Shown here piece after piece: positions 1 to 10,473 of a DNA stretch of 64,000 nt (positions within the stretch are counted from its first letter, which is position 1; each line of letters starts with the position of its first letter). Source of the stretch: Tomocerus qinae (lineage: Eukaryota; Arthropoda; Collembola; Entomobryomorpha; Tomoceridae); assembly GCA_020055645.1 (NCBI GenBank), contig CM034546.1:102114001-102178000 (forward strand), written 5' to 3'. The position numbers were made by a program, and so were the translations under genes. A model generated the notes under the pieces. The model was not told the DNA's origin and did not search any database. It worked only from the letters and a program-made list of their open reading frames with translations.

Positions 1-992
1 ACAATTTCGGCAAAACTGCGTAACTAATGTATTTGTATTGGTTTAGCTAACCTTCTTATGAGGTTTTCTGTTGCGCACTATAATCCCAACAGTACAAGGT
101 GTGTAGTCACTTATCGTGGTCTTATGGACAATTAAGATTATATTTGTGGCTCGATTATCTCTACTTATTTTTAATATCAAATCTATTTCTATCTCCACGA
201 CATTGTCATTAAAGACACAATCCAAAAAGCAATATCGTTTGCACGGTAGAAACAATTGTTAATAATTATACTCCTACCTACTACAGTTTGTTACAATGGA
301 ACGTGAAGCGCATCCATTCCAATCAGCGAACACTACCTATAGACATCATTTGGCATGAAGATTTGTGGGAAGAAATGTAATTGCTTGAACCTGACACGGA
401 ATCGAACGCCAAGTGTAAGGCAAATTTGCCAATAAGTGGAATGACATTGATTTGTAATTTTACATGCAATGAAAGAGATGCTCATGCAATAGGATGAAGT
501 TGTGTTATCTAACTCAATTAATCACACAACGTAATTATATATGTGCTAAAATAATATTAGGAATCGGTGGATCTAATCCAGAATCAACGTAAATACAAAG
601 AGGTATATATATTATTAGAACCTCTTTGTGAAAATACTGCTATGATAATTATTGCTGCGCTTCGTTGATAATTCTTTGCATCATGCTTGCAATACATCAT
701 TACTCCTTAGCTAGTATACAAATTATCAACATATATTTCAGTGCTAAATATTGATATTATGTTGTTTTAAATGATAATGGATATAATAGCCAGGTGAGAA
801 AATATTTACCACAATTTCTTAGGTATTGTTGGTTCAGAATGAGTAAACATGTTGGTAAACACAGAACGTCCTTTGCGTGAACACAAACCTTCTACACTCG
901 ATTTTAATCGGAAGTGGTTAGGTTGATTGAGCAATTCACCCTTTTGTTGTTGTGAGCACCTTCTCTATCCAGTCTCCCAAAAAACGCACGTG
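1..992. other. Left-edge region without a supported gene
   Basis: AT-rich sequence with only short chance open frames (for example a 70-codon one on the minus strand at 43-255 with no recognisable domain). The right end is the upstream region of the glycine-rich secreted protein gene. I see no RNA gene or mobile element in it. Confidence 0.5.
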
Positions 993-993
993 T

Positions 994-1003
994 TATATAA
1001 AAG
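994..1003 (+). promoter_or_regulatory. TATA box of the glycine-rich protein gene
   Basis: The string TATATAAAAG lies about 90 bp upstream of the start codon at 1093. That leaves room for a transcription start near 1025 and a 5' leader of roughly 65-70 bases, the same arrangement seen at the other secreted-protein genes of this window. Confidence 0.6.
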
Positions 1004-1092
1004 ACTTTTTCCTGGATTGAGTTAGTCTTATTTTCTGTTCACACACCTGTTTGATTTTCATCCTGAGAGCTTGTACTAATCTATTTTCCAAG

Positions 1093-2011
1093 ATGTTCAG
1101 TTTGACAAAGTACATTGTAAGTTTTGAACCTTTGATCTAAGCCTTACATTTTTTAATCAATATTTTGATGGTGATTTTAAAGGTGGTTTTCACCGATTTT
1201 TATTGTGTCCCTTCCTAATCTTTTCGGTTTTTAACCTGTAATCAATTATCCTATAGAATTTAGGTATAATTTTATTTTCTGGTGCCCATTTTAGATTTTC
1301 GCCGCAATTGTGAGTTCTTACACATCTTTGGCACAAAATACGGGTTATGGTGGAGGCCAAGAAGAATCAAATAGTTATGGGGGAGGCAATAGTTTCGGGG
1401 GACTTGGAGGAGGAAGTGAAAGCCTTGGTGGATTCAACGGAGGCTTCGGAGGTTCTAGCAACGGCTACGGAGGAAGTTCTGGTATCGAAGATGTTGGTAG
1501 CAGTTACGGAGGACAAAGTGGATCTTTCGGGAGAGGAGGTGGAGGAAGTTTCGGAGGAGGCTTTAATGGGTACAACGGAGGAGTGGGACAAGGAAATCTT
1601 GGGGGAAGTGGCTACGGAGGGGGAATAGGCAGAGGAGGGCTCAATGTCATTCCTGGAGGTTATGGCGGTGGTGCTGGAGGAATCGGATCTAGTCCTGGAG
1701 GCCTTGGTGTTGGAGGAATTGGAGCTGGTGCTGGAGGCCTTGGAGGTGGAGTTGGGGGAATTGGGCCTGGTGCTGGAGGACTTGGAGGTGGAGTTGGAGG
1801 AATTGGACCTGGTGCTGGAGGAATCGGTGTTGGAGGCTACAATGGAGGAGCGGCAGGTGCTGGAGGCTACGGAGGACAAAGTGAAGCCTACACTGCAGCT
1901 TCTCCTGGCGGAGGTTCCGGATACGGAGGAGGAATTGGTGCTGGAGGATTTGGAGGTTTGGGCGGTGGATATGGTGGTGCATCTTTAGGTTCTCAAAGAT
2001 ATCAAGGATGA
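1093..2011 (+). CDS. Secreted glycine-rich protein
   Basis: Two exons: 1093-1116 (eight codons, then a GTAAGT donor) and 1295-2011 (after a TTTTAG acceptor), giving about 246 residues. The joined N-terminus (MFSLTKYI then IFAAIVSSYTSLAQ) is a typical signal peptide that the small first exon helps encode. The mature part is almost all Gly with Tyr, Ser, Phe and Ala. It has GGYGG and GGFGG units first, then a block of near-identical repeats of the type GPGAGGLGGGVGGI around 1690-1830, then GYGG again. There are no cysteines or enzymatic motifs. Such composition is found in cuticular glycine-rich proteins, silk or glue proteins and some glycine-rich antimicrobial peptides; the sequence alone does not decide between them. 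A TATA box lies at 994-1003 and an AATAAA at 2029-2034, so the gene is short and complete. Confidence 0.85.
1690..1835 (+). repeat. In-frame Gly/Ala tandem repeat
   Basis: Short repeats of about 45-60 bp encode GAGGLGGGVGGIGPGAG-like units inside the glycine-rich protein. The copies are nearly identical at the DNA level, which suggests recent slippage or unequal exchange. Confidence 0.65.
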
Positions 2012-2028
2012 ATCTTTTTCTAACACTT

Positions 2029-2034
2029 AATAAA
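2029..2034 (+). other. Polyadenylation signal AATAAA
   Basis: AATAAA lies 18 bases past the stop codon of the glycine-rich protein gene. Confidence 0.5.
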
Positions 2035-2258
2035 ATAACAAATGAAGAAAATGTTCCTTGGAAGGTATCACACCTACCGCTCTACTGACAAACAAAAATA
2101 GACCTAATAGCTTTATTATGCATATGATAATTAATTATATGTATTACAAATTTTTTTTAGTTCATAGGCAGTTTAACATAATTTATTTGAGATTTAATGA
2201 CAATTAAAAGACTACTCCCAAATCACAATCATTCATCAAAACATTTTTATTTAAATAC

Positions 2259-4544
2259 TTAGTGCTCACTTGATTGTGACTCTAATAATGTGGCATTTAT
2301 AGGATGTTCATCATCTATGATCTTGATAACTCCACAATTAATATCGTCCTCCCGTCGCGTGCACTGAAAAAACCCTTCGTCGTTCAAACCTAAATAGTTC
2401 TTGGAAGGCAAATAGTTATTTCCATTTGTATCGACGAGAAGATTATTAAATTCATCGTAGCATTTATTAATCGGATCGAAAAAGGGTAAACAAGGCCAAT
2501 CACATTGACACATCTTCTGCATCCAAACCGAGACTTTACCAATTAATGCTTCTTCGGCAGAATCTCTTGGTACTTGTGGAACACCTTTATCATCGTGGTT
2601 ATGAGAAAATGTACGTTTTTTCACGCAAGGAAATCCTTCAGGACAATCACTACGGACGTGAATTTCCGTTATTTTCCTTGCTTTTTCATTTTTCGCGACC
2701 ACCTCTTCCTTCACGCAGCTCCCTTCGACCTTTCTCCACATTCCACAATTAGAGTTGTGGGCCCTATCTAATTAAGTACAAAAAGATGGCCAATTTTAAT
2801 TACTAATTTGGTTCATTACATGGTTGAAAATGTTTGAATCTCGGAAATAGAGGATTGTTCACCTTTGCATTCTTTGAATTCCCAACTAAAGCAAGGAGGT
2901 GGAGGTTGCTCTTTGTGGAATACATTTGCTACTCTCATTGGAAGCCATGGAATTCTTACCGGGTCGAGGGGATGAGTAACTTGAGTTATAGCTCGACAAA
3001 GCTGTAGGGCTTGGTTATGGGAAACTTTGTAATTGTTTTTAATACCGTGATCATTGTCTTTAACATCGGGGCTAGTTTCAGTGGTTTCAATTCGACATCT
3101 CTGAAAAGGGTCGAAGTAAGGAATACATGGCCAGTCACACATGCAGTGCCCTGGAACCATATCTTGAGGTCTTCCATGAACATATTTATACTTCTTCGCT
3201 GCAGTATTGTATCCACAGTCATCAGTACGTAATGGTGTAGGTGCCCAAAACGTGCAAGGTTTCATCAAAGGCCAAACTAGCTCTCCTCCACCTAAAGAAA
3301 GTTATTAATTATTTGTTATGAATTAAATTATGAATATAATGGTCAATTACATTTTTTTAGTTTCCATTTGAAACATCCCTGGGCGAAAACAGGAGGATCC
3401 AAAATAAATCCTCTAGATATTCCAGGAATATATTGGCGAATAGGAATCCACAGGTAAGAACTATCAAGCCCACGCGTCTCATTACTGTGATCGTGTTCAG
3501 AAGGAAGATATCCTGCTTCTAAAAGTGCGTTGCAGAGGTATAAACTTATCTTATCTCCAATCTCTGTACTCATGTGCTTATTTCCACTGCTGGAACTAGG
3601 GCTATCTCCTTTATTAGAATTTTCAGTAGTAATAATGCCCCCAGGGATATCATCTTCCAATGGTGTTTCATAGTTAGAATCTCCTTGCCGGTGTGGTTCT
3701 TCATTTTTCATTTTCTTGACAAGATAAGCATTTTTAGCTGGGAGTCCAGATGGTAATGTACCATTATATTCAAAAGAAGAGTCTGGATCTAGAGCTGGTA
3801 GTGGGGAGTCATTGGATTTGCTGGCAGGAGCGCCATCATCATGTTCCGCTTCCTGTATTAAATCCTCTTCGGGTGCCTGTGGTTGAACATCCTCCTCCTC
3901 GGGCATATCTCCTGAAGAAAGTCTTCCTTTACGAGAGTATGAACTTCCTTTGTCCACTTCTACAAATCTATTTAGTGAACGAGAATGTTCAGGGAATTTT
4001 GGAGAAGGAATTGGAGGGGACGTTTCTTCTGACTCATTTTTGTCATCTGTACTTCGTAAATTGGATATTACAGAGGATGTTGGTGGAGGAATTGGAGGGG
4101 GTGTATTTTCAACATGTTTTTTATCATCTGCTTTCGCTCGAGCAGTAGTGGCTTTGACCTTTTTGATTTTCCAACCGAATAAGTAAGGTGAATCGCCTAT
4201 AGTAAAAGGTAGAGGAAGATCTTCCGGCTGTGCGGTGGTTAGGGGTAGATATTGAGAATCTTGTACTGGTGGTTCTACCACAGCTGCCTTTCTTGCTTCA
4301 GAGCGTCTTCCACTAGAAATCATGGACTCACCTGATGAATGCAAACATTAATACTTGAATTATCCTTTGGATTTAATCAATATTTTTTAATCAATCAGAA
4401 CACACTGTTGATGTATTTTTTGATGAAGGATAATGAAAAATAATGATAATTATTATGAAATAATTAGTTGAATTTACCATTCGGGAAGTAAAACAAAGTA
4501 AGAAGAATAGTTAAAAGGTTTTCTATCTTAAAAAAGTTTTCCAT
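2259..4544 (-). CDS. Secreted protein with repeated CDWPC-type cysteine modules
   Basis: Four exons on the minus strand: 4544-4478, 4331-3351, 3291-2863 and 2767-2259. All junctions are GT-AG and in frame (phase 1 each), giving about 661 residues. Exon 1 encodes a hydrophobic leader (MENFFKIENLLTILLTLFY). Residues about 25-340 are acidic, Pro/Ser-rich and probably disordered. The rest carries a repeated cysteine pattern: a CFKWKLKKC-like segment, a stretch with spaced cysteines, then C-x-CDWPC-x-P-[YF]-FDP-x4-C. The CDWPC motif occurs near residues 400 and 580. The segment before it occurs three times: YLFGWKIKK near residue 66 with its cysteines lost, GCFKWKLKKC near 345, and PCFSWEFKEC near 490. 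I do not recognise the family. It is presumably extracellular and disulfide-bonded; no catalytic motif is visible. Confidence 0.8.
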
Positions 4545-5450
4545 TGGTTATACTATAAAATTATTTGGAACACTGGTATAAAAGTTGTCCACGAACTCCT
4601 CAAATCTTTATCAGATTCATTAACACTTAGCAGAGATGTAACTATTTTATCTAATAGCTATGAAAATGAGAAAGTAAAACTATTGAATTAGTATGTAAGT
4701 ATGCACTTCTCTAGAGTTTCCACGTATTATGAAACGAAAGTGATTTTTTAATTGTTCAGAGCATAACTGTAACTTTCTATTAGTAATATTCTTCTCATTA
4801 CTTAATTTTTTTATTTCAATTTACTTACCTACAATTATGCAATCATGAATTTGTGAAACCGTAAATGATATTGTATTTTGATAAACAATCGAACTCCTGT
4901 GCATAATAGAATGATTCTTCTGACGAAACACGTAACTGTTATTCTAGTCGACCTCAGAGACACGATGAATACACCTATAAATATTTTTACACCTGCAATT
5001 TTCCGTTTTGACTAAATGGATAGGTATGCTATATATAAATGCTATGTTGAACACAATATTTGAGATTTTTAGATATTTATTATACCGATGATAGTTCGCT
5101 TTATTATTGACCATTAAGATTACAAATACGACTACTGTTTGCATATGTACACGCGCATATATATTAAATAGCTAAGAACTATTTTGGGTAAAGTGTAGAG
5201 TAGAGTAACAATATCGGAATCGAAACGGGAATCAATTTAATCTATATCATAGTATTAGCAAAATGATGTATCTATAATAAGTATAGGGTACATTTTCTAA
5301 AACTGAACATGTAAAAAATGTCATTTTACCAAAAACGAAAGTTTGGGGTATAGTTGAGACTTCGGCAGTGCCCTTAGTATAAGTACCTATATGTAGTATA
5401 ATAATGTGCAAGTCAACCTGAAAAGTTAATTAGGTAATAGACAAAATAAT
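4545..5450. other. Intergenic AT-rich stretch
   Basis: Upstream region of the cysteine-module gene and downstream of the F-box gene. I see only short chance open frames (for example 4944-5144 minus, no domain) and no structural RNA or repeat. Confidence 0.5.
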
Positions 5451-7463
5451 TTAAGAAAGATTTTTCAACGACTCATAGGCTGAGGATGATCCGTCATCAA
5501 ATTCAAGCCAAGTATCCTGCCCTTCATAAGGTAGGCCAATGCTCTGAAAAACTTCTTCCAGTTCTCTTTTCCTATCAGTTGTCGAGTCGTTGAATCCGAT
5601 AATCTCTAGAAACTTGAGGTGAGTTAATCTAGCCATAAGTTTGATGACATCTGCACTCACTCCATATGTTCCTGATTTTCCGCACTCGTGCAAAAACAAT
5701 TTTTTCAAATTGACACATTTAGCAACCATAGCTTGTAAATCCGAGGTAAGCATAGGGAACCAGTAGATTTCCAGCGCTTCTAGTCCTACAGGGAGTTCCA
5801 TTGCGTTAACCATAAGAAGAACTTCTCGGGATTGTGGCGGAGCAGCGTCAGGAGCTACGTTTCCATTTTCATTCCCAAGATTGCCATTCGCTGCTGGAGG
5901 AGCAGGCCCAGGTTCTTCTGGCACTCCGTCCACTTCATCATTTTGAGGATCTTCGTCCACTTCCTGAATCCTCGCCTGTGTCTCCCGACAGCGTAAGACC
6001 AAGCTGCGGAGTCGTCGGCAGTTCCGAAAAATGCTAAGATCGAAAGGTATCACACGGGCCGAGCGGGGAGTTTCTCGAGATGTGGAAAACATTGATAGAC
6101 TAGTAAGCTCAACGCAAACTAAGCTCTCGGAGCATTTCTCAATGGGGACCTGAAAGTGGTACCATGGAAAACCGGTGACCCTTGCTCTGAACTCCGCTCT
6201 TGGGTCACGGCACAACCAATCAAAGCGTAGCTCCCGCAGCTCCGTTTGCGTTTCTAAGATTGATTTCCAAATTGAAATATCTCGATCACTTCCTTTTGTG
6301 GTGACGCAGCATTTTTGCAGCTGCATTTGCATCAGCTGAGGCAGATCTATTGCTTCAGGGGAAAGAAAATTCTGATGTGCTCTTCTCTCCTTTCGATATC
6401 TTGCAATGGTATTCATTCGCTCTTCGTCAGACTCTGAAGAATCTTCTCCGTCAGACACGAAATTATCTTCGTCGTTTATAAAGGCAACGCAAGATAAAGG
6501 AATCAGGTCCAGCTCGACACTTTTTAATGTCTTGGCATGCCGAGCTACAAACCGGAGAACATCTGTTATGTGATGAGCATACTGCCAAACAGGAAATCGC
6601 TTCAATATCTCAAAGTGCTTTAAACTCGGGAAGTAACAATCTGTTATCGGAGGTTGTTTCAAATATTGGGGATTACGACGAATACGAGTGAGGAAAACGT
6701 GTTCTTCTGAATTCAACCGGAGGTATTTCAACTTCTTTAAATTATTTAACTCGGGAGTCTCTTGGTAGTTTAATATCCACGGGTAATTTGCTCTACGGGT
6801 GAATGTTAGTTGTTCCAGGTTTTCGGAAGCCACTACAAGAGCTTTGAGGTTTTCTGCTAAAATCGGACCATACACTTTTATTACTTTTAAGTAGGAAGGG
6901 TGCAGAAAAAGGCAGGGTGGGGATAATCCGGAAGTTTGTGTCAATTTCCATATGGTACATTCTCGGCATCTCAGATTTCTTATAAGATTCAGATTGGTCG
7001 TTGTGTCGTAGATATTTACTGCAACATTTAAGAGTTATTTATCAATTTCACTGATCCACAGATTTAATACTCAGTAATTATTTATAGGTTTTAAATTTAC
7101 ATGTTCACTTACAAGAAAACTCGTAAAATTTTTCAATTTCATCTTTCCACTGATGACAAACGAGACGCAAAGTGGGGACCGTTCTTTGATTTAGCATATT
7201 GAAGATTTTTGCTCTGATCTGTTTACATAAAAAGTTAAAATTAGAAGTCATAAAACAGAGTTGCTAATTTTAGACTGTTTTAAATATATTTTTTGAAGTA
7301 ATTTTACACAAAATTTTATTACCTCTACAGGGAGCTGCATAATAGGAAAGAAATTGGCGTCTGGTGAGTCTGCTGATGAATTAGAACAAGTGGAACTAGT
7401 TATACTCCAACTGCTGCTGCTACTACTTCCCCCTCCGAAAACTTTGGCTCCAGAAGAATCCAT
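5451..7463 (-). CDS. F-box / leucine-rich-repeat-like protein
   Basis: Three minus-strand exons: 7463-7323, 7218-7113 and 7018-5451, about 604 residues. I chose the ATG at 7463 because it sits in a perfect GCCACCATGG context; the frame stays open upstream to 7631 but has only non-ATG starts there. Residues about 40-82 form an F-box: PIMQLPVE at the exon 1/2 joint, then IRAKIFNML and LRLVCHQWK. The long third exon reads as irregular leucine-rich segments (LKALVVASENLEQLTF, LKKLKYLRLN, LRSLVLRC, LEALEIYWF, LKKLFLHECG). It is interrupted by an acidic Ser/Asp/Glu loop near residue 240 and a Pro/Asn/Ala-rich loop near residue 420. F-box proteins of this build act as substrate receptors of SCF ubiquitin ligases, with the LRR binding the target; the substrate cannot be inferred. 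No close named orthologue is recognised. Confidence 0.8.
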
Positions 7464-10400
7464 GGTGGCTGTAACGGCGGCGACACTGTCGCTAACTGTA
7501 GTTGTTACCAAATCTTTCCAGATTACAGCCTGACTGGCCAACTTCTCACAAATGATATCCCACCCTTCCAAAATGCCGGAACAATTTTCGTCTTCAGGAG
7601 TATCAGCCAGGGTGCAGTCTATTATGGACAATTCTCCACTAACAATTTACACTATTTACAGGAATCTTTCTCTATTATAATCATAATCTTCTATTTTCTA
7701 CGTCCCCCACCGCACTGTAATCTCCGATATAAAGATAATTCACTGTATGAACAAAGGTAGATTCTGCGAAAAGTAAAACACAAAAAGATTCAGAATTAGA
7801 CAGATATAAAATAACCTCAACGTACTATTTTCAGATATTAGTGATTAAACTACAAACACAATCTTACGAAATAAATCTTTCCATTTTCTATTATTACAAT
7901 GATATTACTACAGGAAAATTTTCTCTGAATTACTTTTGCACATAAACCTAATAATAAATGTAGCTTACAAATCAAGCCAACAAATACGCTACACATCTGT
8001 TAGCTGACATTAAAATGATTTTAATAGCGAACATTAAAATTACATTTCTTTTGCTCAAGATATCTTCAAGGTAAACTCATGAATAGGTACGAGCGTTTTA
8101 TAAATCCCAGTATTATAAAACAAGACAATGGATTTTAGCTGCTAGTGACTTTTAATAGAGTATAGAAGGAAAAATAAAAATCAATCTCTCTAACTCCTAC
8201 TTTATAAGATTGAAGATTTATATGTATATGGGTTGATTTCTAAAATTACTTTTCTTATCAGCCATAAATGTCAAAGTTACACAGTGTGAAATGTTAAGAT
8301 GGGTTTTAATTTTATGGCTGAGCAGCAATATTTAGCGTTCAAATTATTTTAAAAAGGGTCTTAAAGACCTAAACGTAAATATAAAATATTCCATGCTTTT
8401 TAGCGGATTTTCATTGCTAAAAATATTTCGATATAGTTCATACTTATAATGTGTGTATTTATAAGCTATATGCGTAAAATAAGTGTAGGAATTCACATGT
8501 TAACACATCACATCTAATAAAAGCTAGAAATTGTAAATAAATTAGCTTTAAATATAGAGTTAGTTAAGACAGAGTAATTGAAGTTTTCCTTACCGATTAA
8601 CTTTCCATTGGCTACCTATACTGTGAACATAATGAAGAATTTGTCAAAATAATAAATTTTAAAAATGCACTAAATGTACATAAAGGTTGACAGACTGTTG
8701 AGACCGCATTGCAGTGTGTATCTATAATATTGAAACAGGTGATAATAAGCAGATGCAACTACATGATAGTTTGAGATGGGAATTAGTCAGTATTGACAAA
8801 GTTGGGATTAAAAATCCAGTCTTCAATATGTGTAGTGATGTAGCGGAGACATTTCCCCGTTCTACTTGTCATATGGTTAATACTGATACAATGGAATACA
8901 TACAAGTAGCTAAAGAAGTGTAGAAAACAGAGTAGGTATGTGGAAGTGAGGAGAGCGAGGCAAGAGAATTGGCTAAAGCGCAGATTGTAGAAAGAAGGAC
9001 AGATTAAATAAGTAAAGCGATACATACCTATACTATACTCACTACACCAAAATCCAACACTATTTTCATAATAAGCCTTTTATATACATACTTCATCCTA
9101 TATCTCAGACCTCTCTTCTCCTTCATCCAACGTCTATCTCCATTCTGCATCATCATTTTCCTGGAGTTTATCCACATCCAAAACTGCTAACAAATATAAC
9201 TAAATTAAAAGTCCACTTTCCAACCAAACTAAAAAATTAGTTTTCCCCAAACTGCTTAAAAGCTCTAGCTAAACTAAAAATAGACTTCGTCATCCAAAAG
9301 GCTATAGAAATTGAATTTTTTCATCCTGAATTATTTGAAAACTCTGACTAAGCCAAAAATGCTAAACTTTTCAAAATTGTTAACAAACTTTTCTCTCTTT
9401 GATAGTGGTACTACAAATTCATATATCCCGATGGACAAAGAACTTTTAAATTCTGTATAAAACATAACCAAAACATATGATTACCTATTACTTACCTATA
9501 TACGACCGAGATTGGAAAATAAATAGGCATTCCAGCTATAAGCTGAACTTTAGAGAATTACACTCCATTTTAAAATAAACTGCAATGAGCTAAGTATTAT
9601 CATGCTGCATATTTCATACAGATACATAGGTAAATGCACAGTTAATATTGCACAAAACATATGCAATTGATGTCCATGCTTTATCAACCATTCTTGAGAT
9701 TTTTTCTTTATGTCTACGGAAACTGGAAAGATGTAATAGATTTGTCTCAAATTCAACTGCGTATGTTATATTAACATCACTTGATTGATATCAATGTTTT
9801 ATTATGGAATTCAACATCCTTATGAGATGGCTGATGAGATGGCTTAATGATTATCAAATAGAACAATTTTTTTTGTTATTTTGCTAGTTTTTAGTTAGTT
9901 CAGTTTAGTTTAGTTTCTAATTTATTTTATAATACATATAAGTTATTCTAGAATCATGTTTTTAAACAGTGTAAGTTTCAACAGAAGCAGTTGGAGAAGC
10001 AGAAAAAGATATAAAACTAACTTCAGGCAAACGCTACCGGAAAATAATTTCTACTTCTTTTCAACATTCCACCTCACCGCAATTCTTCGTTGCATATATG
10101 CGACCTATGACGTGACAAAGCATAGCCAGTAAGTAAAGCACAGTCATACCTAAAGAGTTGCCTGAAGAGTAATACCTTGTTAATACCCGGTAATACCTTA
10201 TCATGAAATTACCTTATGTCATATCACCTTGACAATCTAAAATTTTACTTACCTTGATGTCTTGATGTGCACCATGGCTACATTTAAATGAGAGATGCGT
10301 CTATAAAGATGAAATCCATTACAAAAATATTGACAAGATGTTGCACCCACTGAAAGGATAATAATTTTTCAAGCTGCCATAATCCATTTTAGTCATTAGA

Positions 10401-10473
10401 GAAATATAGGTAGATTATATATGCAAGCCAGAAAGTGATAGATATAAACATGCATTTTTAGGTTAGATTTAAG
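7464..10473. other. 3-kb intergenic region
   Basis: Begins with the probable 5' leader of the F-box gene (frame open to 7631, possible acceptor just upstream). The rest is AT-rich and contains only small open frames such as 8714-8923 (+) and 9550-9756 (-), which lack start context, domains or splice support. No RNA gene or transposon end was seen. Confidence 0.45.

Noticed and set aside
370..420. tRNA-like T-arm (minus strand GTTCGATTCC)
   Set aside because: The flanking bases do not form the T stem, and no acceptor or D arm can be paired.
1347..1988. Several 90-170-codon open frames on both strands over the glycine-rich gene
   Set aside because: They are other-frame readings of the GGN-repeat exon; they lack splice, start or domain support and disappear outside the repeat.
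8714..9025. Two overlapping open frames on opposite strands
   Set aside because: Short, antisense to each other, no domain, no splice or promoter context.
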